Below are positions 41,907 through 50,945 of a stretch of DNA of 64,000 bases, one piece after another. The notes under the pieces are model-generated. The model was not told the origin of the DNA. It made no database searches and saw only the letters and a list, made by a program, of their open reading frames with translations. The stretch is taken from the NCBI RefSeq assembly GCF_007830125.1, contig NZ_VLLG01000004.1:248001-312000 (forward strand), given 5' to 3'. The position numbers were made by a program, and so were the translations under genes. This DNA is from Chitinophaga japonensis. Its GTDB lineage: Bacteria > Bacteroidota > Bacteroidia > Chitinophagales > Chitinophagaceae. Within the stretch, counting starts at the first letter, position 1. The number at the start of each line of letters is the position of its first letter.

Positions 41907-44330
41907 ATGATCATAAATTACCTCAGGATCGCTTTTCGCCATCACCGGAAGCACGCGCTTTACACAGTTATCAACATAACCGGGCTGGCTACCGGTATCA
42001 CCTGCCTGCTGTTGGCAGTACTGTACATGAAAGATGAGCACAGCTATGATGCCTTTCATGAGCAGGCGCCCAACCTGTATCGTATAACCACCACCGTAAC
42101 CAGGCAGCCGGGAGACAAGCCGCAGACCCTGGGCGGCACCGGGCAGGTGCAGGGCCCGGCTTTCCAGGCGCAGGTGCCGGAGGTGCAGCAGTACGTCAGG
42201 GTAATGGGCGGGGATATTTACGGTGATCTTGCCGCCAATGGTAAAGTGCTGAAACAACAGCTATTATTCGTGGACGATAATTTTCTTGATGCATTCTCTT
42301 TCCGCCTGATAAAGGGAGATCCGCGAACAGCACTGAACGACATTGGCGCTGCCGTTATTACGGAAAGTACGGCGTTGAGATACTTTAACAGTACGGAGGT
42401 AACAGGCCGCCTGCTTACCATGGAGGCCGACCCCTCCGCGCGCCGGTTGGGAAAGCCCCTGGTCATTACTGCCGTAGTGAAAGACCCGCCCCGCCACTCA
42501 TCCATCCGGTTTGACGTGCTGCTTTCTTTCAGATTCCTGCAGCTTTCCTTTGATGACAGGGACTGGCTGAACCAGTACCTCAGCACATTTATAGTGCTGC
42601 AGCCCGGCGCGGACATGAACGCGGTAGCGCGGAAGTTTGACCGGGTGAGCGCCGCGGCGGCGAAAGCGCAGTTGGCGGCACAGGGGGAGGAAAACGGCCC
42701 GGCGCCCCTGGTGCATTACGGGCTGCAGCGCATTACAGACATGCACCTGCACCCCTTATACCAGCCGGGAGACAGCCGGGAGGGAGGGGTTATCAATGGC
42801 AGCAACCCGGTTTTTTCCCGCATCCTGCTGGGCATTGCCGCCTTTATCCTCTTAATGGCAGGCATCAATTTCGTCAACATCACCCTCGCGGGGTCGCTTG
42901 GAAGGACCCGGGAAGTAGGGGTTAGAAAAATAAACGGGAGCAGCAGCAGGCAGTTGATGCTGCAGTTCCTGGCGGAATCAGGATCACTTTGCCTGGCTGG
43001 CTGCCTGCTGGCAATACTGTTTACCTGGATGGCGCTCCCGCTGTTCAATACGCTGTCCGGGAAGGAGATCCTTTTTTCGGATATGCTGGACGCCAGGCTG
43101 CTCTTGTATGGCACGCCGGCGCTGGCGCTGATCGTGGTGCTTACCGGTGCCTACCCCGCCTATGTATTGTCCGGTTACGGCATGATAGCGGCATTGTACG
43201 GCAGGCAAAAGCTGGTAGGCCGCAATATTCCGGGCAGGGCGCTCATCGTAGTGCAGTTCGCCTGCGCCGTTTTCCTGGTGCTGGCTACCCTGGTGTTTTA
43301 CCGGCAGATGGATTATGTACGGACCAAAGACCTGGGGTATGAGCCGCACCAGGTGGTGCATACCAGCATTACCGGCGACCGGGACCTTCAGCACGTGCAG
43401 GAGTTGCTGAAAAGCCGGCTTGCCGGCAGGCCGGGCATCCGGGAAATATCCTTTGGCGGCATCCGCGGAGGCGCGTCCGCGGTAAAGACCGGGAACAGCA
43501 CGGTAATGGCCGTGCACCGGGTGATCGATGAGCATTACCTGCCAGCCCTGGGCATTACATTAAAGGAAGGGCATAATTTACAGGGCGGCATTGCCGGCGG
43601 CCGGAACGGCGCCATTGTGAACGAGGCCTTTGTAAAAGCGGCCGGCCTTCGCAACCCGGTCGGTGCGCAGATACGAACGGACGAATATTTTGACAGGGAG
43701 GTCCGGACCATTATCGGTGTAGTAAAGGATTTTCATGTTGGCTCCCTGCGGGAACGCATCCAGCCGATGGTCATGATCCGGAGCGACTGGTTTGGCGGGG
43801 ACATCTGGCTGAAAGTGGAGAAAGAAAAACAGCAGCAGGCCCTGGCGGCGCTGGCTGCAGCATACCAGGAGGCGCTGCCGGGATCATCCTTCCATTACAG
43901 CTTCCTGGACGAGCAGAACGCGGCCGCCTATTTCCAGGAGCTGCGCTGGAAGAAGATCATTCACATGGCTGCATTGCTCTCTATATTGATATGCTGCGCC
44001 GGGTTATTTGGCCTGGCGCATATTGCCACCCGCCAGCGCATAAAAGAGATCGGCATACGCAAGGTGCTGGGCGCCGGCATGTATAGTATCATGGCCCTGT
44101 TTTCCAAAGATTTTCTACGGCTGGTGCTACTGGGGTTTGTTATTGCCTCGCCGGTAGCCTGGAGGGTGTTGAATGGCTGGCTGCAGCGGTTTGCCTACCG
44201 GGTGGAGATAAATGGGTGGATATTTATAATAGCGGGTGCATTTGCCCTGGGCATTGCATTCATCACCATAGCCGCCCATGTAATGAGTGCCGTGCTGACG
44301 AACCCTTCCCGGAACCTGAACGCGGAGTAA
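41907..44330 (+). CDS. MacB/FtsX-type ABC transporter permease (paralogue)
   Basis: The 807-residue protein has the same plan as the preceding gene: INYLRIAFRHHRKHALYTVINITGLATGI at the N terminus, a MacB_PCD periplasmic domain, EVGVRKINGSSSRQL after the first FtsX repeat and EIGIRKVLGAGMYSI after the second. It is clearly a diverged tandem duplicate of the 39506 gene. The two probably form a heterodimer. The partner ATPase is not in this neighbourhood. Confidence 0.9.
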   Translation: MIINYLRIAFRHHRKHALYTVINITGLATGITCLLLAVLYMKDEHSYDAFHEQAPNLYRITTTVTRQPGDKPQTLGGTGQVQGPAFQAQVPEVQQYVRVMGGDIYGDLAANGKVLKQQLLFVDDNFLDAFSFRLIKGDPRTALNDIGAAVITESTALRYFNSTEVTGRLLTMEADPSARRLGKPLVITAVVKDPPRHSSIRFDVLLSFRFLQLSFDDRDWLNQYLSTFIVLQPGADMNAVARKFDRVSAAAAKAQLAAQGEENGPAPLVHYGLQRITDMHLHPLYQPGDSREGGVINGSNPVFSRILLGIAAFILLMAGINFVNITLAGSLGRTREVGVRKINGSSSRQLMLQFLAESGSLCLAGCLLAILFTWMALPLFNTLSGKEILFSDMLDARLLLYGTPALALIVVLTGAYPAYVLSGYGMIAALYGRQKLVGRNIPGRALIVVQFACAVFLVLATLVFYRQMDYVRTKDLGYEPHQVVHTSITGDRDLQHVQELLKSRLAGRPGIREISFGGIRGGASAVKTGNSTVMAVHRVIDEHYLPALGITLKEGHNLQGGIAGGRNGAIVNEAFVKAAGLRNPVGAQIRTDEYFDREVRTIIGVVKDFHVGSLRERIQPMVMIRSDWFGGDIWLKVEKEKQQQALAALAAAYQEALPGSSFHYSFLDEQNAAAYFQELRWKKIIHMAALLSILICCAGLFGLAHIATRQRIKEIGIRKVLGAGMYSIMALFSKDFLRLVLLGFVIASPVAWRVLNGWLQRFAYRVEINGWIFIIAGAFALGIAFITIAAHVMSAVLTNPSRNLNAE

Positions 44331-44400
44331 AACCAGGAGCTGCAACATTTTTTGCCATAGTTTGTAACATTTGAGAACCCTGCCTTAAAGAACATCCCTG

Positions 44401-44552
44401 TAGTTTTACGGCATCAATTAAAAGAAAGATCGCCCGTTATGAAAATAGGCCTGCTGCTGCTAACCTTCCCGCGTCACAGGCAGTGGCGCACGGCATAAGA
44501 TCTTTCCGGATGCCCCCGGTCCACCGGGATTTACTTAAACTACATAAATGCT
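44401..44552 (+). promoter_or_regulatory. Leader of the GH74-like gene with -7-like element and a short ORF
   Basis: TAGTTTTA at 44401-44408 is one base from the -7 consensus. The 140-nt leader holds a 19-codon reading frame (44439-44498, MKIGLLLLTFP ...) resembling a truncated signal peptide. Its meaning is unclear: it may be a leader peptide or a gene remnant. Confidence 0.35.
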
Positions 44553-47276
44553 ATGAAAACAAAATTACTGGCCTTTCTCAGTTTTCTTCACGTAACTATT
44601 GGGTTCCAGGGCGCTGAACTGAAGGCCCAGGCCACGGCAGACTATGCCTGGAAGAATGTGGCTATTGGCGGTGGTGGATTTGTTTCTGCAATAATCCCGG
44701 GTAAAACCGAGCAAAACCTGGTGTATGCCCGGACAGACGTGGGAGGAGCCTACCGCTGGAATGCTGCCACTTCGAGTTGGGTCCCCTTGCTGGATTGGGT
44801 GTCGGACGATGAAGTCGGTTTCCTTGGTGTCGAGTCTTTGGCCATAGACCCCCAATCGCCCAACAGGGTCTATATGCTGGTAGGCATCTCTTATTTCAAC
44901 AATGGGAAAACGGCCATTCTCCGGTCTGACGATTATGGCAATACCTTTACCGTGACAGATGTCAGCAATCAATTCAAGGCGCATGGCAATGGTATGGGGC
45001 GGCAAACCGGTGAAAAGCTTGTAGTGGACCCCCACAACAGCAACATTCTGTACTGTGGCACCCGCTGGAACGGATTATTCAGAAGCACCGACGCGGGCGC
45101 CACCTGGAGCAGGTTGAGCTCACTGAATGTAACCACAACCCCCAATGAGAACGGGATTAGTTTTGTGGTGTTAGACGGAAGCAGTGTTGCAGGCGGTGCT
45201 ACCCAAAGGATCATTGTCGGAGTTTCACGCAGCGGAAGCACCAACCTGTACCGGAGTGATAATGGCGGGCAGTCTTTTTCCGCTGTTGCCGGCGCTACCA
45301 CCACCTATATGCCGCATCGGGCGGCTTTGGCAAGCAACGGAAACCTGTATCTCACTTATGGCAATGGTGCGGGACCGCATGCGCATTGGTCAGCACCGGA
45401 GCCCATGGACAACGGGCAGATCTGGAAGTACAACATTTCCACCGGTGCCTGGACAAACATTACACCCGCCGGATTCAACAGGGCATTCGGGGGAATCAGC
45501 GTTGACCCCAATAATCCCAACAGGATTGTGGCTACTACTATCAACACCTATATGAACCAGAACGGGGCCTGGGGCGACAGGATATTCCTCAGCACAAATG
45601 GTGGTTCAGGTTGGGTGGATGTGGTAGACCGGGGATTTACCCTGGATCCCGATGGCATAACCTGGGTTGGCGGGCACGCCATCCACTGGGCAGGCTCCAT
45701 AGAATTTGATCCCTTCAATACGGAAAGGGTTTGGGTCACTTCGGGCAATGGTATTTTCAGGAATGATAACATCAGCTCCGGCGGTACCTGGCATTTTACC
45801 GTAAGAGGACTTGAAGAAACCGTGCCGCTGGGCCTGGAAAGTATCCCCAATGGCCCTGTAGTGTCTGTTATTGGCGATTATGATGGATTCAGGCACGCCG
45901 CCAATGTTGATCAATACGCACCAATTCATAATCCACAGATGGGCACCACCACCGGCCTGGCCGTAGCTGCCCGGAATACAGGCAAAATTGTCCGGGTAGG
46001 GAACTCCATGTATTATTCTAATGATATGGGATTAACCTGGACCCAAAATAGCATGAACGGCACCCAGGGACAGGTGGCATTATCTGCTGACGGTAATATC
46101 GTGTTGCATTCCCCGAGGGAATCTGCTGTCACATACCGGTCAACTAATAACGGATCTTCCTGGTCTGCGGTAAGTGGTTTAAGTTTTAATGAAGCGCGGC
46201 CGGTTGGCGACCCGGTCAATTCCAATAAATTTTATGCCTACAATCCCGGGAATGGCGCAGTAATGGTGAGCACCAACGGCGGAGCTTCATTTTCCCAGGC
46301 CGGTTCCGTTGCGGGCGGCGGCTCAAAAGTCATCCGGCTGGCGCCCGGGATGGAAGGTCATGTTTGGATAGCTTTGCACAACGGAGGGCTGGCGCGTTCA
46401 ACCAACTCCGCACAAACGTTTTCAACCATAAGCGGTGTTGCCAATTGTGGAGCCGTTGGTTTTGGAGTGGCTGCCCCCGGGGCAAATTATCCCACAATTT
46501 ACATTTGGGGCACCATCAACAATGTCAGAGGTGTTTATCGCTCAACAGACCAGGGTGTTTCGTGGGTTCGGGTAAATGATGATGCGCATGAATATGGCGG
46601 TCCGGGTAACGGGCAATTCGTGCAGGGAGATAGGAATGTCTTTGGAAGAGTATATATGAGTACAGCCGGTAGAGGTATCGTTTATGGAGAGCCCGTCGCC
46701 TGTACGCCCACTGCCATCACCCCCTACGTACGGGTAAATGGCGGAGGCTGGCAGCAGACCGCCAATACTGTTGTAACCGCAGGCGGCAGCGTGCAGTTTG
46801 GGCCCCAGCCTGTCCAGGGAGGATCGTGGAGCTGGAGCGGGCCGGGTAATTTCAGTGCTGCTACGCGTGAAATAACCATTTCAAACATCCAGGCCGGCCA
46901 GGCAGGGAGCTATGTAGCTACCTACACCAATAGCGGGGGATGCCAGAGCACGCAGACCTTTAACGTCACCCTGACATCAGGCAGTGCTGCGGCTGCCAGG
47001 GTACAACCGGCATCGCTAACGGAAGCCAATATGGATGAGGATGCTATTAGCCTGTATCCGAATCCCGCCAGTGAAGGAAGGTTTACGATCCTTCTTCCGA
47101 AAATTTCCGGGAAAGCGGTCGTAAGAATTTATGATAACGTGGGCAGAATGCTTTACGAAAAGACCGCTCAAGGCAATAACAAGATAGAGATCGACGCGCG
47201 GCTAACGGCAGGACTCTACATTGTCAGGATAGATCTGCAGGCATTTAGCTTCACTGAGAAGCTTATCGTTCCTTAA
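44553..47276 (+). CDS. GH74-like beta-propeller glycoside hydrolase with T9SS sorting domain
   Basis: The 907-residue protein has a signal peptide (ending FQGAELKAQA). It has two tandem propellers rich in BNR/sortilin-type repeats (RSDDYGNTFT, RSTDAGATWS, YRSDNGGQSF, YRSTDQGVSW) and starts with the GH74 block YARTDVGGAYRW (Asp 62 is the expected catalytic-type residue). An Ig-like domain (about 725-815, GSWSWSGPGNFS) and a type IX sorting domain (about 825-907, SLYPNPASEGRF) follow. GH74 enzymes cut xyloglucan or related beta-1,4-glucans. Secretion to the cell surface is predicted. Base composition is less GC-rich than the mannan operon. Confidence 0.85.
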   Translation: MKTKLLAFLSFLHVTIGFQGAELKAQATADYAWKNVAIGGGGFVSAIIPGKTEQNLVYARTDVGGAYRWNAATSSWVPLLDWVSDDEVGFLGVESLAIDPQSPNRVYMLVGISYFNNGKTAILRSDDYGNTFTVTDVSNQFKAHGNGMGRQTGEKLVVDPHNSNILYCGTRWNGLFRSTDAGATWSRLSSLNVTTTPNENGISFVVLDGSSVAGGATQRIIVGVSRSGSTNLYRSDNGGQSFSAVAGATTTYMPHRAALASNGNLYLTYGNGAGPHAHWSAPEPMDNGQIWKYNISTGAWTNITPAGFNRAFGGISVDPNNPNRIVATTINTYMNQNGAWGDRIFLSTNGGSGWVDVVDRGFTLDPDGITWVGGHAIHWAGSIEFDPFNTERVWVTSGNGIFRNDNISSGGTWHFTVRGLEETVPLGLESIPNGPVVSVIGDYDGFRHAANVDQYAPIHNPQMGTTTGLAVAARNTGKIVRVGNSMYYSNDMGLTWTQNSMNGTQGQVALSADGNIVLHSPRESAVTYRSTNNGSSWSAVSGLSFNEARPVGDPVNSNKFYAYNPGNGAVMVSTNGGASFSQAGSVAGGGSKVIRLAPGMEGHVWIALHNGGLARSTNSAQTFSTISGVANCGAVGFGVAAPGANYPTIYIWGTINNVRGVYRSTDQGVSWVRVNDDAHEYGGPGNGQFVQGDRNVFGRVYMSTAGRGIVYGEPVACTPTAITPYVRVNGGGWQQTANTVVTAGGSVQFGPQPVQGGSWSWSGPGNFSAATREITISNIQAGQAGSYVATYTNSGGCQSTQTFNVTLTSGSAAAARVQPASLTEANMDEDAISLYPNPASEGRFTILLPKISGKAVVRIYDNVGRMLYEKTAQGNNKIEIDARLTAGLYIVRIDLQAFSFTEKLIVP

Positions 47277-47310
47277 TGGCTGCTTTGTGAATTTGATAAA
47301 ATTATAAATC

Positions 47311-49290
47311 ATGATAGTATTGAAAATGAGTGTAAAAAAAACAATTCTTTTAGCCGGGCTCCTCATCGGCATGAGTGGATGGGGGATAGGGACAGTGAAC
47401 CGGTTACAGGCGCAGCGGCTTGCCCAATTACAGAGCCCGGACAAATCCATTGCCCTAAACGTGTTTTTGTCGGCTTCAGGTGAAATTCAATACGCGATAC
47501 AAAAATCCGGTGTTGGCGTCATTCAGCCTTCGGCCCTGGGCGTGATGATGCAGGGGCATGATTTTACGAAAGGCATGAAACTGGTCATGGCATCCAAACC
47601 GGAACGTATAACGGATAGTTACCAAACGAAGAATGCAAAGAAAAGCAGCATCCTTTACCAGGCCAATCAACTGGTGATGTCATTTGCCAATGAAGAAGAG
47701 AAAAAAATGGACATCATTTTCCGGCTGTCCAACGACGGGGCGGCTTTCCGGTATTCCTTCCCCTGGATAAAGGATACTGAGACGATAGTTAAGGAATGCT
47801 CCTCGTTTTCATTTGACAAAGAAACAAGCGCCTGGTTGCAGCCGATGAGTGAAGCAAAAACAGGTTTCGAGCATTGTCACCCGTCTTATGAGGAACATTA
47901 TCTGCAGGGCATTCCTGTTGGCACGGTATCGCCCTTAAAGTCAGGTTGGGTGTACCCCGCTTTGTTTAAAACAAATGATATATGGGTGTTGATCACCGAA
48001 GCAGCGCTTGATGGCGCTTATTGCGGCACAAGATTGATCAATGATTCTGCCTCGTCTGTTTATTCAATCGGCTTTGCCGATCCGAGGGAAGTGTTTACAG
48101 GCGGCGGCTATTTGCCGGTAAATAATAAGCCGTGGCTTACGCCCTGGCGTATTATAACAATTGGAAGTTTGAAAACAATGGCAGAATCAACCCTGGGCAC
48201 CGATCTGGCGCCGGCCGCCGTGTTAAAGGACGCCTCTTTTGTAAAACCCGGGAAAGCCAGTTGGAGCTGGATCAACAGCAAGGATGACAATATCACTTAC
48301 AGTGAGCAAAAAAAGTATATTGACTATGCCCATGATATGCACTGGCAATACTGCCTGATAGATGCAGACTGGGATACCAGGATCGGGTATGAAAAAATAG
48401 CCGAACTGTCAGCATATGCAAAACAGAAAAATGTTGGACTGATATTATGGTACAATTCTGCAGGTGACTGGAACACGATCAAATATCACCCTAAAGACGT
48501 ATTGCTGACGAAGCAAGGAAGGGAAAAGGAATTCAGCCGCCTGCAGGCATTGGGCATTAAAGGCGTAAAGATCGATTTCTTCGGTGGAGATGGCCGGAGC
48601 ATGATTCAATACTATATTGACATTTTGAATGATGCGGCAAAATATAAGCTGCTGGTAAACTTTCACGGTGCTACATTGCCGAGAGGCTGGCAAAGAACCT
48701 ATCCTCACCTTATGACTGCCGAAGCGATTTATGGCATGGAGATGGTGACATTTGACCAGAAAGCTGCCGATAAGCAGGCCAACCACTGCGCTATGCTGCC
48801 CTTCACCAGGAACGCATTTGACCCGATGGATTTTACACCCATGAACCTTACGGGGCTTACATCGTCTAATTGCACCCGGAAAACCACGCCCGCTTTTGAA
48901 CTGGCCCTTTCCGTTTTATTCTTATCGGGTATACAGCATTACGCACAATCGCCGGAAGGAATGGTGCAGGTGCCTGAGGATGTGAAGGCGTTTTTAAGAA
49001 AGCTGCCAGATAACTGGGATGATGTGAGATTTATCGAAGGCTATCCCGGGAAATACGCTGTTATTGCCCGGCGAAGCGGTGATCGCTGGTACGTGGCCGG
49101 CATTAATGGCGATAAAAATGACAGGACAATTGATCTTGACATGGCCTCATTTAAGAAAAGCAAGGCTACGCTGTTTGCAGACGGTACAGGAGGTGAACTG
49201 TTTTCAACAACTGTCCTGGATACAACAAGACAAAAGAGATCAGACCTTACCCTGCCTGCAGGGGGTGGATTTGTAATGGTGCTGGAGTAG
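47311..49290 (+). CDS. GH97 glycosidase, probably retaining alpha-galactosidase
   Basis: The 659-residue protein has an N-terminal signal (KKTILLAGLLIGMSGWGIG), an N-terminal beta-sandwich, a (beta/alpha)8 barrel and a C-terminal beta domain, the GH97 layout. The active-site loop KIDFFGGDGR supplies a candidate nucleophile (Asp 422). FHGATLPRGW has Gly 453 where inverting SusB-type enzymes have the base Glu (HEA). Glu 471 in TAEAIYGMEM is the candidate acid. This pattern is that of retaining GH97 alpha-galactosidases. Removing galactose side chains from galactomannan or xyloglucan would suit the neighbours. An alternative start is ATG 47326. It lies 34 nt after the GH74 gene. Confidence 0.88.
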   Translation: MIVLKMSVKKTILLAGLLIGMSGWGIGTVNRLQAQRLAQLQSPDKSIALNVFLSASGEIQYAIQKSGVGVIQPSALGVMMQGHDFTKGMKLVMASKPERITDSYQTKNAKKSSILYQANQLVMSFANEEEKKMDIIFRLSNDGAAFRYSFPWIKDTETIVKECSSFSFDKETSAWLQPMSEAKTGFEHCHPSYEEHYLQGIPVGTVSPLKSGWVYPALFKTNDIWVLITEAALDGAYCGTRLINDSASSVYSIGFADPREVFTGGGYLPVNNKPWLTPWRIITIGSLKTMAESTLGTDLAPAAVLKDASFVKPGKASWSWINSKDDNITYSEQKKYIDYAHDMHWQYCLIDADWDTRIGYEKIAELSAYAKQKNVGLILWYNSAGDWNTIKYHPKDVLLTKQGREKEFSRLQALGIKGVKIDFFGGDGRSMIQYYIDILNDAAKYKLLVNFHGATLPRGWQRTYPHLMTAEAIYGMEMVTFDQKAADKQANHCAMLPFTRNAFDPMDFTPMNLTGLTSSNCTRKTTPAFELALSVLFLSGIQHYAQSPEGMVQVPEDVKAFLRKLPDNWDDVRFIEGYPGKYAVIARRSGDRWYVAGINGDKNDRTIDLDMASFKKSKATLFADGTGGELFSTTVLDTTRQKRSDLTLPAGGGFVMVLE

Positions 49291-49299
49291 CATGAGTCC

Positions 49300-49755
49300 T
49301 CAAAACCAGTTCGCCACTTCCTCATCCGGGGGTGGCGTTTCTTTTTCGCCTACCGGTGCGGCGGCTTCATCCGGCTTGTCGGTTTCCGGGGCCTGCCGGG
49401 CGGCCACGCTTTTACGGATGGCGCCTTCTATCACGGCGCCCTCCTTTACCTCCAGCACCAGGGCGTTCACGTCGCCTTTTACGTAGGCCACGTTACTGAT
49501 CACCGCCTTGTTGCTGATGTAAATGTCGCCGTAAATTTTACCGTAGGCCACCAGGTCCGTAGCATATACGTTGCCGCGCACGCTGCCCTGCTGGCCTATG
49601 ATCAGCAATCCCTCCGTTCTTACATCGCCCTTTACGCTGCCGTCAATACGCCCGGGGATAGTAGCTTCAATACCGCCCTGCACTATTACCTGGCGTGGTA
49701 ACAGGAACCGGTGTTTACCGAGGGCATTCCTGAATAGTTCGGTTATAGAGTTCAT
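49300..49755 (-). CDS. Bactofilin (polymer-forming cytoskeletal protein)
   Basis: The 151-residue protein has a central right-handed beta-helix bactofilin domain (about 25-115): glycine-spaced repeats such as GRIDGSVKGDVRTEGLLIIG, GSVRGNVYATDLVAYG and GKIYGDIYISNKAVI. Short disordered ends flank it; the C-terminal tail is Pro/Glu-rich. Bactofilins polymerise without nucleotide and recruit cell-wall or polarity factors. The start ATG overlaps the stop of the permuted actin-like gene by one base (TGATG), so translation is coupled. The partnership with an actin-like protein is the notable point. Confidence 0.95.
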   Translation of the reverse strand: MNSITELFRNALGKHRFLLPRQVIVQGGIEATIPGRIDGSVKGDVRTEGLLIIGQQGSVRGNVYATDLVAYGKIYGDIYISNKAVISNVAYVKGDVNALVLEVKEGAVIEGAIRKSVAARQAPETDKPDEAAAPVGEKETPPPDEEVANWF

Positions 49756-50816
49756 CAAAGATTAGCGCTGCCTGATAAATTTAACTTTTCTTCCTCAAAG
49801 ATAGAAATGATAGACGAAGCATTTCCCAGGTCCACGCCTACGCTTCGCTGGGGTTTATCATCGGATATGCGCAGCGAGTTGTACAGGTACCCGATGCTGA
49901 TAAGGTTTTCGGGAGAAGGGGCCACTTCCACAGGTATAAAATCCCGGAATTCATCTACAAAAGCATCCGTTAATTCACGGTAATGCGCACCGCCGCCCAT
50001 GAGGTAGATCTTCTGGCACTGCTCAAAATCCAGGTCGGTAAAGTAGTTGCGCAGCAGGGGAGACACCACCTCTTTGTAATATTGGGTCAGCACCTCCTTG
50101 CGGGCTTCTTTCAGGTCTATTCTTTTCCGGTTGGTGAAGATGGAGCCTTTCATGAAAGCGTCGTCCAGTTGGTGCTCGTTCTTCATGTCCAGGTAGTATT
50201 TTTTATTCAGCTCGCGGGCCAGGTTGTTGATCGCGTACTTGATGCCGTGGGAGCTGAAGCAGGTACGGTTGATCAGGCCGTCGCCGGTGGCCATGCCGCC
50301 TTCAATGGTGCCGAAGCCGAAGCTCACCGCGATGAAGTTGTCCAGGTTAGGCTCGCCGAGGGTCTTCTTCAGGCCGATAATGCCACCCACGATCTCCGGG
50401 ATGATCTCGAACTTCTCGATGTCCAGCATCGCTTTCTTAATGCTGCCCTTGGTATTGAAGGTCTGCGTATCATATTCGATCAGGAAATGCCGTTTGCCCA
50501 GGAACTGCTCGGCCGCCTGCTTGTAAATGTTGTAGGTAGAGAAAGGAAAGCCCATGGTGATGGACAGGGGCTGCTGCACCTTGTCCGCCACGTTGATCAT
50601 GGCAGATTTGAAAAGGATATCATAATCGTCTTCCATCGGCGCCGCATTGGTGATGCGCCCGGGATTGATGCCCCCGCGCTTCGCAAGGTTGCCCACGATA
50701 TACCAGGTTTCATCTTTTTTTACCTTAATGCCGTTCAGCAGGTCTTTGGAGGAGTTTTCTGTATTGCCGAATGCGGTCTCAAATACACTAGGGAAGCTAA
50801 TAGTTGACGCTTTCAT
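49755..50816 (-). CDS. Actin/ParM-fold protein with circularly permuted nucleotide-binding elements
   Basis: The 353-residue protein is colinear with archaeal/ParM-like actins but begins at the third strand (ISFPSVF, 6-12). It then gives the equivalents of YGKYA (WYIVGNLA), the IA-IIA linker (ITMGFPFSTYNIYK), the phosphate-2 loop (VSFGFGTIEGG, 164-174, with Ser in place of the usual Asp), the adenosine loop (YLMGGGAHY, 271-279) and the C-terminal ENLISIGYLYNSL. Only after that, at 325-340, comes the phosphate-1 hairpin VGVDLGNASSII that normally opens the fold. AGGA lies 6 nt before the ATG. An in-frame TAA 28 nt upstream excludes a missing N-terminal extension. It is coupled to bactofilin. 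Confidence 0.8.
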   Translation of the reverse strand: MKASTISFPSVFETAFGNTENSSKDLLNGIKVKKDETWYIVGNLAKRGGINPGRITNAAPMEDDYDILFKSAMINVADKVQQPLSITMGFPFSTYNIYKQAAEQFLGKRHFLIEYDTQTFNTKGSIKKAMLDIEKFEIIPEIVGGIIGLKKTLGEPNLDNFIAVSFGFGTIEGGMATGDGLINRTCFSSHGIKYAINNLARELNKKYYLDMKNEHQLDDAFMKGSIFTNRKRIDLKEARKEVLTQYYKEVVSPLLRNYFTDLDFEQCQKIYLMGGGAHYRELTDAFVDEFRDFIPVEVAPSPENLISIGYLYNSLRISDDKPQRSVGVDLGNASSIISIFEEEKLNLSGSANL

Positions 50817-50945
50817 GGTAGTCCTTTGTATAATGCAAATTAATTAAATATATAGAATAGTTATAAACCTTGCACTCCGTTGGGCGTACAAGATATAAAA
50901 TATATTGATTGTTAATCATTTCCAACATTAATAAAATCGGAAATT

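Noticed and set aside
50817..50945. Missing N-terminal phosphate-1 segment of the actin-like gene hidden upstream by a frameshift
   Set aside because: In-frame TAA at 50846-50844 (minus strand), no DxG-like motif in any upstream frame, and a good ribosome site directly before the ATG.
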